DNA from: Gymnopus androsaceus JB14
Lineage: Eukaryota; Basidiomycota; Agaricomycetes; Agaricales; Omphalotaceae
Assembly (NCBI GenBank): GCA_009733575.1
Contig: ML769533.1
Span: forward strand, 79,291 to 143,290
Length of the DNA: 64,000 nucleotides
Reading direction: 5' to 3'
Part shown: one piece after another, positions 34,065-44,581 of the stretch
Layout of the letters: the number at the start of each line of letters is the position of its first letter
How positions within the stretch are numbered: position 1 is the stretch's first letter
The notes under the pieces: model-generated
Told to the model about the DNA's origin: nothing
Seen by the model: only the letters and a program-made list of their open reading frames with translations
Database searches by the model: none
Made by a program: the position numbers and the translations under genes

Positions 34065-34706
34065 CACACCACCAATAATTATGCTTCAGCTTGGCTGAAG
34101 CATAGTGTGAAATGAATTATTTTAATGCCTATGCGAAATATAATTTTTCAGACAAATATGGAAGATAATTATTTCGATAGACTGATGAATGAATATAATT
34201 CTTACCTTCTGAATTTTTAAATTTACACTGACTTGCAAAAGAAGTATTTTCACTTGAACTCTAAAAACAATAGTTTCAATGTGGACTTGAATGTCCTGTT
34301 TTCACAATAAGAGTGAAACTAATTGTTTCAATAAACAATTCAATTTTCTGCTGAAAGATTGCCTTTCGCCGGTTTGGCAGCGGCCCGGTCCGGTCCGAAA
34401 ATTGAAGTATTGTCTTTCGGGAACCAGCTGAAAGGGTTCTTCGAAGCAATTTCTTTCGCTCTTATTGTGAAATAAAAGCATTCAGTCTGCTTTGAAATTA
34501 TTGTTTTCAGAGTTTAATTGAAAATAATTATTTTGGAAATCAGTGTAAATTCAAAAATTCGGAAGGTAGGAATTTTATTCATTCATCAGTCTATTAAAAT
34601 AACATTCTTCCATATTTGTCCGAAAAAGCACATTTCGTGCAGGTACAGAAATCATTTATTTCACACTATGCTTCAGCCAAGCTGAAGCATAATTATTGGT
34701 GGTGTG
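34065..34706. mobile_element. 642-bp TIR element with ~150-190-bp arms
   Basis: The ends CACACCACCAATAATTATGC then TTCAGC read as near-perfect inverses at 34065 and 34706. The symmetry continues inward through CTGAAGCATAGTGTGAAAT, a block with CAGACAAATATGGAAGA, and TCAGTGTAAATT.AAAAATTC, giving arms of roughly 150-190 bp. The centre holds TTTCGCCGGTTTGGCAGCGG. TTCAGC.TGGCTGAAGCAT at each tip is itself a small palindrome, also seen in repeat block B. No coding capacity. The target duplication is unclear. Confidence 0.88.
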
Positions 34707-35163
34707 ACCGTACTTATGCTTTGGTGAAATCACACTTGAAAACTGAATTTTTGGAATGAAATTAAAAAAAAAGGAAGCTTACGCAGCTACTATGGAGGTG
34801 AACGGTGAAAGGTCCTATCAGGATTCGAACACGGGCTTACGGGAAATCTTCAGAACTGACAGTAGTTGGACAGTAGATATCATAACACTACTAGGTCATG
34901 AAGGTACGTATTACTAAAGTCTTGGTAATGAGCCTACCGGATTATCAAGTTCTATGAAGCTGAATCGCTTCTTACCAGCATTGACCAAAAGTCATAGTTT
35001 TGACATTGTAAACATAAATAAGTCCCTTGTTGGGTGAGCAGCAGCTAGATCAGCTGTTTGCAATGTGCATTCAACCCCTAGTCTCCTGTAGGCATACTCA
35101 AATATAGATGACGATCCCCATAAATGTATCTATATACACACATCCACATGGATCATCAGTGTA
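34707..35163. other. Short gap between elements, nothing seen
   Basis: AT-rich sequence with no open frame of interest, between two TIR elements. Confidence 0.5.
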
Positions 35164-35390
35164 TGGCCATAATAGTGTAAAATAAATCATTCGTGAGATT
35201 TTCGGGGAGGTTATATTTTTGAAGATTTATGGGGGAGGTTTGATTTTCGCGGGGAGGTTAGATTTTCAATGATTTTCGGGGAGGTGAGGTTTTCAATGAT
35301 TTTCGGGGAGGTTAGGTTTTTGAAGATTTTCGGGGGAGGTTTGATTTTCGCGGGGAGGTTAGATTTTCAATGATTTCAGGGGAGGTTAGG

Positions 35391-36115
35391 TATGACGTCA
35401 TATTTCATCGGAAAAAGAGGCCACATGAGCGCGGATTCTACATTATGTTTCGGGTGGATTGTGCGGCTACATCCTACTTTAATGATGATTGATGTACTTT
35501 GTGTGCTTACTTTATGTTAACTATGTGCTGTTGAACTACTTGGAGATGTGCTTTGGTGTACTACTGATCCCTAATTATGACTTGATCTTCCTCTGACTAC
35601 CACTGAAACTTATTAGATTTGTTTAAATGTCAACTGACTTTAGAACTGCTGTTTTGGGTCATATAGGCGCTCATGGTAATGTGAGAAACTTTACAAAACC
35701 TTGCTGCAGCGTCAAAGTTGCAGCAAGGTTTTGTACAAAATCCCACACTAAGATAATATAAAAACAGTAGTTTGGGTCAGTTGAAGGGCCAAAGAAAGTC
35801 ATAAGCGTACCAGAAAAAGTCAAGAAGACATCAGTGAGATATAGTTGCAGAGTGTGTCACTACAAGTGCACCATTATACTAGTTAAAAGTAGGAATATCT
35901 CGACGTAAGTTGCAGTAGCTTGGGGACATGTGTAAGACACAACTGCATGCATTGATAACCAAGTAGAATTTTCCAGACACAAAGTAGGTAAGAGGAGCAA
36001 CAAACATGGTCATGTACACACACACAGTAGAAATATGCACTCAAAGTACGTCAACAAAGTAAGATCGGCACATTTTGATCAAGATGTACATTAAATGATG
36101 AAAAATAACGTCATA
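35391..36115. mobile_element. Nested element inside the left arm of 35164-39004
   Basis: It begins TATGACGTCATATTTCATC and ends in the inverse (GATGAAAAATAACGTCATA). It splits a GGGGAGGTTAGG repeat ladder that continues at once on the other side. Partial symmetry continues inward (TGATGTACTTTG versus the inverse of CAAGATGTACATTAAATGAT). A strong hairpin lies at 35693-35734. Confidence 0.7.
35693..35734. repeat. Perfect 16-bp-stem hairpin
   Basis: Arms ACAAAACCTTGCTGCA (35693-35708) and TGCAGCAAGGTTTTGT (35719-35734) are exact inverses around a 10-base loop. They lie inside the nested element 35391-36115 but not at its exact centre. Confidence 0.9.
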
Positions 36116-36608
36116 GTTAGGTTTTCAATAATTTTTGGGGAGGTTAGATTTTCTCTCGGCAACATCACACCCCATGTACTGTAGCATCAACTCAGTGATT
36201 CTGCCTCCTGCTCATTAATGCCGCCTCCCCGCTCATTACTCTTGCCTTACAGTGATTATAATCGGATATGGATATGTGCACATATATATCTTAGAATCTA
36301 GATTGATTCCCGATCCAACCTAAGCGCCGGTTTGGCGGTGGCGGACCACATTTCCGCTCGTTCAACTGATTTTCGAGATTCTATGAGATTCTGCAGTTGA
36401 GTCTTGGCTTTTTTTATTCGGGTGTGAAGAAAGGATAAGTCCTGGTCAATCCATATCGGCTCTTCAATACGTGGCTGGGGTATAAGTATATCGCGACATT
36501 GCGCAGAGGCAAAGAAATTCCGGATAAAGAGTTCGTAATGCTAAGCAAGAAGGCTGAAGCGATGAGAATTCAAAACGTTTAAGTTTGGCGTTCAATAGAC
36601 GCCAGCCA

Positions 36609-37327
36609 TGGGATAATTCTATTGAACAACCCCCTTGCTGGCAACAACCCTCCCAAAAAAGGAAATTTTTGCAAAAGCTTGTTTGGCAACCCCATCACAC
36701 TTTTGTCACACATTTTTGGGTGTGTTTTTTTTCAATCTTTTGTGTTTTTTTTTTTTTACAAAAAGAAAACAGTCAGCTACCACCTCATGCCTCACCTTAC
36801 TTAAGTTGCAACACAAACTGCTCAGATTCCCAAATAGGGCTGGTGGCAGTATCTGAAATATAAAGACTCCAGACTTTGGGCAATGCTTAAGGCTGAATTA
36901 AACTCAGATTTAGCAGCTCAAATACTGAAATATTCCCAATATTACCCATTGCATATTGGTATCAAAATCTGAGATATTTAATATCATCAGCTATAAATTG
37001 CCATATCTGTATGACTAAATATGACAGATGGTAAGCTGCAAGTTGTAACTACAGAAAGGACCTTAGATTGTTGTATGGGATGATGATGGCTATCTATAAA
37101 AATGCACTGTAATGCTGTACTTTACAGTTATGGTGCAGATACCTAAAGGCTACAATAATTGGAATACTGCATCAAGAGCAAATCTCTGACCTTCATGAAA
37201 AAAATTGAGTTCTGAGGCAAATTTATATGTTGTGACCTCAATGTGACCATGTGTGACCATATGTGACCTCAACTGGGTTGTTAAATAACACTTGAGCCAA
37301 AGGGGTTGTTCAGTAGAATTATTCCCA
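36609..37327. mobile_element. Nested TIR element in the core of 35164-39004
   Basis: The left end TGGGATAATTCTATTGAACA then ACCCC is matched by the inverse of the right end (TGGGAATAATTCTACTGAAC then AACCCC). GCCA lies outside both ends (…GCCA|TGGG and CCCA|GCCA), a possible 4-bp target duplication. A T-rich run (36721-36760) and repeated TGTGACC motifs (37230-37270) lie inside. There is no recognisable protein. Confidence 0.65.
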
Positions 37328-39004
37328 GCCATGTGGCTGAATGAAAATTCTGGGCAAGTTCAAGCTCGACGATTTCAACAAACTGAAACAACCGCCACTA
37401 ATAAGTCGCAAACGTTAAAAATGGTATGAGTTTTATTTGGTTTCTACTTAAATTCCTCTAACTAACCAATTCCAAGTCAGGTAAATCAGGGAAAAAGTAC
37501 TTACTGTACATTTCCGACTCCAAGTTGCTCTGAGATGACGCAATCTTCTGTCCTTAGCATTGAAAATATCACCCAAGCTCTTAAAAATCACAAGAATAAG
37601 AAACTGAGTCAGACTGCTTGAGCAGGACTGGTTTTTTCTGTTGCACAGACTCGTAGGATCCTGAAGAGTCATTCGCCTGAGAAGAGACTGACCACCACCT
37701 CATTGGGTAAGCAACAACTCAACTGCCCAAGCTTGTTGAGACATACATAGCTCACTCTCATGTATTCACAGTATAACTCGCCTCTGTGTTAGAGTATCTG
37801 TCAGCATAAATACTGGAATTGGCTGCAGGGGAATGCATGTCGCGACAACAGGAAGAGCTTATTACTCCATGGTTTATACAACTTGCAATTAGAAATGACA
37901 ATGAGTAGAAGTAACAGTTATAACATTTCAAAACTGATTATTGACTGGAAAAATGCAGGTTCTGTCAATTGCTCAAACATGTTATGATAATTCAAGGTGG
38001 TGTCTTGCCATATGTTCATCCCCAACTTCTCAAAGAAAGGTCAAAAAAAGCAATAATACTATGATGAATCTGAAGGTAAGCATTCTAGACTATTCGATAA
38101 GTATAAGAGAACACTGTTACTCATTTGTACAACTATATACATGTACAGTTACTCATTCATACAACTATATGCACCAGTTCCAAAACCATAGCTACTTACA
38201 TACATTGCACATCGACCCTTGTATATGTAGTACTCCTCCATAACCACAAGCCCCATCCTCACACCGCTCTTCAAGTTGACTCATCTGTGTTGATAATTAA
38301 CGTTGTAAAGAATCTAATCATCTCCAAAAATGACTCAATCGGCAAATCTAATATGTAAGAGAAAGTCGACAACGAATCAGCACTGGCAATCGAGGCATAC
38401 TGCGAATGGAAATACACTCACTTTCGTTCACGGTATGTACACCAGCAGGAATACCCTCCAACGCTCCCGCATTAGCCAGCTTCATAATTCTCTCTTTGCA
38501 TATGCTGTATGACCATGTCCTCAAAGCTTGTCGTCATGTTCTTGATTTTTCTTACTAGTGGTACAACAGTGCACCCCACAGCTTGTATATGTAGTACCTA
38601 AGAATAGTATGCATTAAATGTACTTATTCTTTATACATGTTCTAATTATGCCAGTGCACTATCCAATGATAATTACTATAAGGTGAGTGATGAGCAGGGA
38701 GCCGGGGCTAATGTGCAGGAGGCAGAATCACTGGGTTGATGTTACAGTACATGGGGTGTGATGTTGCCGAGAGAAAATCTAACCTCCCCGAAAATCGTTG
38801 AAAACCTAACCTCCCCGCGAAAATCAAACCTCCCCCGACAATCTTCAAAAACCTAACCTCCCCAAAAATCATTGAAACCCTAACCTCCCCGAATATCATT
38901 GAAAATCTAACCTCCCCGCGAGAATCAAACCTCCCCCGAAAATCTTCAAAAATATAACCTCCCCGAAAATCTCACGAATGATTTATTTTACACTATTATG
39001 GCCA

Positions 39005-39979
39005 TATCAGTGTATAACGAGATGTTTAGAAGGGACTATTCAGCCCCAGGGTTCAAGTGAGTCGTATGCATCCAAAAACAAAAGGATGCACAAAGAAATG
39101 GAGAGACAAGAGCCAACTTGCCTATGCCAATCACAAGACAGAGATATTTACTGGAAGTGCTAGTCGTGGATGCGCGAGGCATCCGCCACAACTCTCTTCG
39201 GAGTCGTGACTAGGTCTACAATGGGCGCAATCCCACGGCATCAGTAAGTACGAGGCTAAGTACTCGGACTACTTTCCACTCCCCCTGACTATTTCCTTTC
39301 TGTTGTAGCCTTGCTCTTGAAACTCCCAAAGACTGCCATGATGCGTAGCCAACACACTCAATCCGGAGCTTACTTTTGTGCAACCACCCAGAAAACCATC
39401 TTGTATGGCTTTCTGAAATCATTTCGTTAAGTTGGTGGTGGTTTATAGACACGTACAAGGTGAGTTTTAATTACAATTTTGCGTGCCATTGCACGCATAA
39501 AATCGTGTGGTCTGAACTGAATCTCTTCCTTAAAGGTTCACTCAATAGCTAAACTTGATGTAGAAGGTTTAACGCGATTCGATGCCAGTATAAACAACTG
39601 TATAAACTTACTAGCCATCGTAAGTTTTTCTTAGTTTCCTTGAGCGAATGTTTACAAAGGATTAATATAGTACAATAGGACCCAAACAATGCAAACGTCA
39701 TTTAATTTTCATATTCCTAAAATATTAATACATGGGCCAGGTCTTAAACTGGGACCCACTGTTGCAACTTCATTCGATACAAGTCTATGCTCTGCGCGTA
39801 TTGCATCGGTACTTGTACTCGACGCCACTTAGCCTGCGGTCGCTACAGAATACGTCTACGGTCACCACTACTATATGTGAGGTCATTCAAAATTAAAGTA
39901 TATATCTAAAGCACTCAAAGATACAATTCTAATTCAACTCTTTCTTTCGGATAGCAGTGTCCTCTATGTGTCACAGCTA
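39005..39979. other. Intergenic, nothing recognised
   Basis: This stretch runs from the end of the repeat-rich block to the stop codon of the acyltransferase gene. The short frames (38978-39163, 39216-39458) are not convincing. Confidence 0.55.
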
Positions 39980-41258
39980 TCAATCGCCATTCCGTTTCAT
40001 CCACACCATCTTTAGTACACTCGTGTTCGCGCCTTCATCCATCATGCCTGCCATCATAAGCGGGTCCTGCCATATCGGAAACATCAGCGCGAACCAGGTC
40101 CAGGTCCATGTATATCCCAACAAACGCCACTTTAGCCCACTGGTCAACCCGACGCGTCTTCCTAGAGCAATCACTCCATCCTCAAAGGTTATCGCGACTG
40201 CCTGGGCCAAGAAGAACTTCATCGCTCCACCTTTCCAGTTGCGTAACACCGTGTAGTCAGCCAGGTAGTGGATAACTCCTGAGATAAAAAAGGCAGTGTA
40301 TAGTTGGACATAGGCGGAAAGGTTGGTACTTGGTGTGAGATGGAGGATGCGACGAGAGAGGAATCGACCATGTGCTGTGAGGAACTGGGTCCACAAGTAA
40401 GTAAGAAATCGAATCTCGTATGTAGATCAAAGAATACTCACCCTACGTAGAATTTGATGCCAGGTGCGACTATAATAACATGATGGCTGGTTAATTGCCA
40501 GTAGCTTGAATGAGAAAAATCAACCCACGTACCCCCAAAACCTACGAACAGACCACGCATCCAAGAACGAGCCAAAGAGCCACGGCCAGTCTTCAGCGTC
40601 AGATCGACCAAGACCAACACTGATTATACTGACGACTAAGTTTTGCGCTGCCAAAGCCGCGTAACCAGCAAGCAGCCCAGCCCCATATACATTCATATCG
40701 CCAAAACCATCCGTACGAAGTCAGACTAGGCCCCCCACGAAAAAAAGCAGGGTGTAATGAACCGTTATGCCATGTCACCAAGTCGAAAAGTATTCCGAGG
40801 ACTATAAGGCTTGCGATCTGCTTTAACACAAAATATTTACGCGTCGTACGAGCCGGACCTGGAGGGAGGATGCCGCTGTTGGCAGGCGGCTCATGAGCCC
40901 AGCCAATTCCGCGTAAACTAGTGAGCAGATCCCAAGCCCATCCGATTCGGGCTAAAAATCCGTCCTCCTGAGAGATTGGCTTCGATTGAGGCGGTTTTAC
41001 GCTTCGTAGCTCGTTTTGAACGTCGGTGAGGAGGATAAAGTCGGAAGAGATGAAGAAGAGAGTAAACCAGGCAGTGGCAATTCCATAGTCACTCGTAATA
41101 TTTCCTGTGGTTGAATTGAGCATCCGGAAGGAAATGCCTAGGATTGGGGTAAAACAAAGCCATCGATAGCTGGACGGTTTGACTACCAATGGAATAAAGC
41201 ATAGAAGAGGATAGGCTGCGAATATCCAGCTTGAAAATGGAACTGGTGAAGAGGTCAT
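39980..41258 (-). CDS. Wax-synthase-like membrane acyltransferase (MBOAT_2)
   Basis: This is probably an integral-membrane O-acyltransferase; fungal members acylate alcohols, including terpenoid alcohols, but the substrate here is unknown. The start MTSSPVPFSSWIFAAYPLLC (41258) is followed by several hydrophobic helices and a loop DLLTSLRGIGWAHEPPAN. An intron near 40700 is followed by DMNVYGAGLLAGYAALAAQN and SDAEDWPWLFGSFLDAWSVR, then RFWG, the usual wax-synthase landmark. The last exon has FLTAHGRFLSRRILHLTPST, YVQLYTAFFISGVIHYLADY (containing the likely catalytic His in GVIH) and GYTWTWTWFALMFPIWQDP, ending at 39980. Three introns are inferred. The length (about 370-400 residues) fits the family. 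It lies about 140 bp downstream of another minus-strand membrane-protein gene. Confidence 0.82.
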
Positions 41259-41398
41259 TTGAAAGAGGAGAGGTCGAGCAGGGACATCATGAAAGAAAAA
41301 ATAAGATAAAAAACAAACATATGACCTGATATCGAAACGCCCGTCTCGGGCTTTCCGATCCGACTGAGACTGGCCTAGTATTCGAAGGTTGACTAACA

Positions 41399-42402
41399 TC
41401 AGCGGCTTGGGTTTAAAATTCGAAGCGTTAAAGTGCTGAACAAAGATAGGACGCGTAGAAGATATACAAACAGGTGGACGTTCAGTACAGGGAATCCGGA
41501 ATAAATCAATATCGTCATATCTTGCAGAGGAGCCTCCTCCCTCAATAAATCATGAACCGTGATCAAATATGAATCGGGGGCCTCTTCCTTTCCAAAAAGA
41601 ACGAAGAACCAATAACGAAAATGGCGATAGAAACCCAGAAGCAGATGTAGTACTTCAACCAGCATAAAGACAAATAAGTTGATATTCATTCAATCGAACC
41701 AGAGAGATGAAACGTACAGGCACGGGTACCACCTATTGAATACACGGAGGAGAAAATGTCGAATAATCAGGATATCATTTATAGCGGAGGAAGGACGTAC
41801 TGCAGCGCCATTGTGGTGAAATTGGACAACAGCAACCATCACGCCTTCGAGGATTACTATCAAACTAAGATAGACCACGAGACGGAATAAAGCAAGATGA
41901 TTCAGATGATTCTTGTTTTGTGCAGCCTGAAGTTCTTGGCTGTATAGTTTGCAGGTAGTCAGCGTCAAGGCGAGACAGTAGCTCTGCGGGTAAGAACTCC
42001 ATATCTTCAAAAGAAAAAGAAACAGACGATAAAACGACTAACCACTGTAATGAGTTCCATTCCGATGAGGAGAATAGTAGGCAATAGGTCTGTAGACACA
42101 TGGTATCGGAGTCCATTGAGCCTGGTGATATGGCCCCAAGCCCTAATACGAGGCCCAACTACTGCAATGAGCAGCCCTATATGGAGCGCAAATGAAAACC
42201 GTTGAAGCTTCGTAGTGGGGCTGTGTCGGCGAATATCACGCCAAATTTTTTCTGAGAGTAGTACTTTCATGGTAAGTTCAGCAGACTGGGCCATGATCAT
42301 CGAAGAGATGAGAGACGTACTTAGCAACTCCTTGTAGGGAGTACTCGAGCTTGAATCTTCGTGTTCAAATTCAGCCATGGTAGAAGGCGGTTTCTCGATC
42401 AT
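41399..42402 (-). CDS. Multi-pass membrane protein with one in-frame TGA
   Basis: The start MIEKPPSTMAEFEHEDSSSS (42402; alternative Met at 42378) is followed by LLIAVVGPRIRAWGHITRLN and TDLLPTILLIGMELITVV. A 59-nt GT-AG intron (41984-42042) is inferred. Then come SYCLALTLTTCKLYSQELQA, LVVYLSLIVILEGVMVAVVQ and FLLRVFNRWYPCLYVSSLWF, then a single TGA (41690-41692). The same frame continues MNINLFVFMLVEVLHLLLGF, HDLLREEAPLQDMTILIYSG and VLRVLSLFSTLTLRILNPSR-like sequence to a stop at 41399. Four to six helices are likely; the family is unknown to me. No GT-AG intron of suitable phase and strength removes the TGA, so this is a nonsense allele, a sequencing error or an unusual splice. It is followed closely by the acyltransferase gene. 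Confidence 0.6.
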
Positions 42403-43229
42403 ACAGACCAGAGATTATAAGGCTAAGAAGGTATCCCTAATCTGTGCCACGATTCTGCCACGATTCTGCCAACGGGGTCATTAGATCCACTGCGCAGGAG
42501 GAAGTGCATTGTATTATATAGCTGTAGAATGTATGGCTATCATTGTATATCAATCTTTTTTTGGTCCCAACAATCTGCGCAGATGAGGTTGTACCGTCAC
42601 CGTACCGTCACGGCCTGAATCCAGAGTTTACGTAGAAGCAGGATTACGCAGAGGAGAATAGTTGTATGGAGGAGAACACCCATGCACATCTGGAATTGGA
42701 TCTTTTATAGTAGCGGCCTTACCGTGCAATTACCAGATCTTGATTGACGTCCAGATTTACATGGTATCTGAAAGCTCGCACTTTCTGCCGAGCAGATTTT
42801 TTTAACCTTACCGTGTGTAAGTTTGACATCCACAGGTTCGGTTATTTTTTGGTTATTTTTGTCAAAGTTGAATGTTGCCGCTCAGTGCCGCTCATTCCCA
42901 TTCACAGGTTCGGTTATTTATGTCAAAGTTGAATGATGCCGCTCATTCCCGTCCCCTTCGCGTCGTTTCTAAGTCCCTTTCGCGGATATAAGTAACAGGG
43001 TCCTCTCCTGTGCTCCCGCAACTCTTCCTTGATTTTCATACGACACTTCACTTCCCTCTTCATCTAACTTTCCAACCAACTTGGAAGTCATTGTATACTT
43101 TCCTCCCCTTCCATACTCAGGCGGCGTTCCTCATACGTGCAAAAAACAATCCCCATACCAGATGTTGGACAGCCGACGAAGCCTACGGTGGCAGCTAGTA
43201 GAGCAAAATGAGAATCAGGCGGATGAAAA
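42403..43229. other. Intergenic, nothing recognised
   Basis: This is the upstream region of the minus-strand membrane-protein gene. A local direct repeat of CAGGTTCGGTTATTT and GTCAAAGTTGAATG lies at 42833-42935. No supportable gene. Confidence 0.55.
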
Positions 43230-43935
43230 GTAAACTGAAAACAGAAGTACTGCTATATTCTTCAATTTGAGCATCAGTCAAAGTCGGACCAAAGCCAATC
43301 GATCCAGTGACAACAAGTAGGTTTCGTCCCTATATGATAATAGTATCGTTCATCCTGGCTCATCGAGACTAAGCGTACTTACCTCCATACGCGGTAACAT
43401 AGCATAATCGCACTCGCCCCACCCGAGCTATGTCCATATATCGTCACATCTTCCGGATCCACGCCAAATTTGTCTACCTGCCTCTGAATTTAGCTCTTTA
43501 GTAACCCCGACCTTCAGATGTCCTCTACATCATCCTCCGAGGAACTCAGCACTCCAAGATGGTAGGTTATCGGACGCGCCAATGATCCTAGTTGGGTGTT
43601 GTGCTACCCAGTCGTAGAGCAGAGACTGGGTACGGCCGAAAGAGTCAGTATAGTAGACAGGATGTCCTACTTGCACCGGAAACAAAGCCACCTCCCTATA
43701 TATTGGAAATGGTGCAAAAGACAAACGTGATTAGAACTTTGAGCCCCGATAATCGAACGACTACATACATGAATATAAACCGCAACTGGAACCTTATCTC
43801 TCTGGATGGGCGGACTCGCGTCCGCGATCTTTATTTTCCCCGGGTCGCGTCTGTGGACAAGCATCTTCGGCGCCCTCCATCGGAAATCCCCAAGCGCGTA
43901 TGGAGTTCCTTCAAAAAAACATCACGTTGGAATCG
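43230..43935 (-). pseudogene. Type-B carboxylesterase/lipase relic
   Basis: In order on the minus strand: EGTPYALGDFRWRAPKMLVH (near 43913), VPVAVYIH ending at a GTATGT donor, an exon giving (G)QVGHPVYYTDSFGRTQSLLY, VAQHPTRIIGA and EFLGG, then KFGVDPEDVTIYGHSSGGAS (near 43470-43415). This follows the carboxylesterase order: GIPYA.P.G..RW, V.V.IHGGGF, the second conserved region, then the nucleophile elbow, here GHSSG. The stretch between LGG and KFG (normally about 20-25 residues with LLDQR.AL.WV) is missing or scrambled with stops. The N-terminus has a stop just upstream, and no acid/His part or C-terminal half is visible. I judge it a broken gene. The original enzyme would have hydrolysed esters and was probably secreted. 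Confidence 0.65.
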
Positions 43936-44581
43936 ATGATGGAAGCTGGAGGAGGAGAACAGCGATTGCCGTTGTAAGCTTACTGAGAACAGAGAAGAAG
44001 GGCGTTATTTAGCGCCCACGGCCTGCTTCCGTCTTCCATCATGATTCCAATATTCCAATATTTTCTGGACGTGTACTCAGTTCAGACTCAATTTTTATTA
44101 TACTGGAATAGCCCAGGAACAAATGGCACGCCGCTTTGCTCATCCAACTGTCTTCAAAGTCGAAATCTAAATTCGAATCGGTTTATGTGCTATCTCCAAA
44201 ACTAACGATCAAAGCTTCTGGAATCTGGCTTTGGAACTCTCCAGACTCCCCAACGAGCATTCTTGGAGTATTCTATACTCTTTTGAAGGTCGACAGGACC
44301 TGACAGGACTCGAATACGATTCTGGTAGGCATCATCCCCGAAATCAATAGCAAGTTGGGAACCTTCTCAGTGTCAGGGCTGGCGCTGGGCGACCCGATTA
44401 ATTTAATGTGGAGCCCAGCGTCCATCTCCGGTGTTTTAGGATTATGAGAACAGCCCCGCGCACGTCCGCGTATGAATATATACAGTAAGCCAGTTAAGTA
44501 AGTCAAGGAAACGCTCCCGATTCATCCTAATCTTCCCTCCCTCCCATCACCACTCCAAAGAACGAGAGTTAGTGTAGCAGC
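43936..44581. other. Intergenic, nothing recognised
   Basis: This is the upstream region of the plus-strand membrane-protein gene; a CT-rich stretch (TCTTCCCTCCCTCCCATCAC, about 44531) lies about 50 bp before its start codon, which is common for fungal promoters. Confidence 0.5.

Larger units (their letters stand above)
35164..39004. mobile_element. 3.8-kb TIR element with subterminal tandem repeats
   Basis: The tips TGGCCATAATAGTGTAAAAT and then AAATCATTCGTGAGATTTTC are inverted at 35164 and 39004, with TA directly outside. Each end then carries a ladder of ~20-27-bp units built on GGGGAGGTTAGATTTTCAAT (left to 35390) or its inverse (38780-38970). After removing an insertion (35391-36115), the left arm resumes at 36116-36290 and matches 38640-38780, so each arm is about 350-400 bp. 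Subterminal repeats of this kind are typical of autonomous-type DNA transposons, where they bind transposase. No transposase frame survives in the 2.3-kb interior. Confidence 0.82.
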
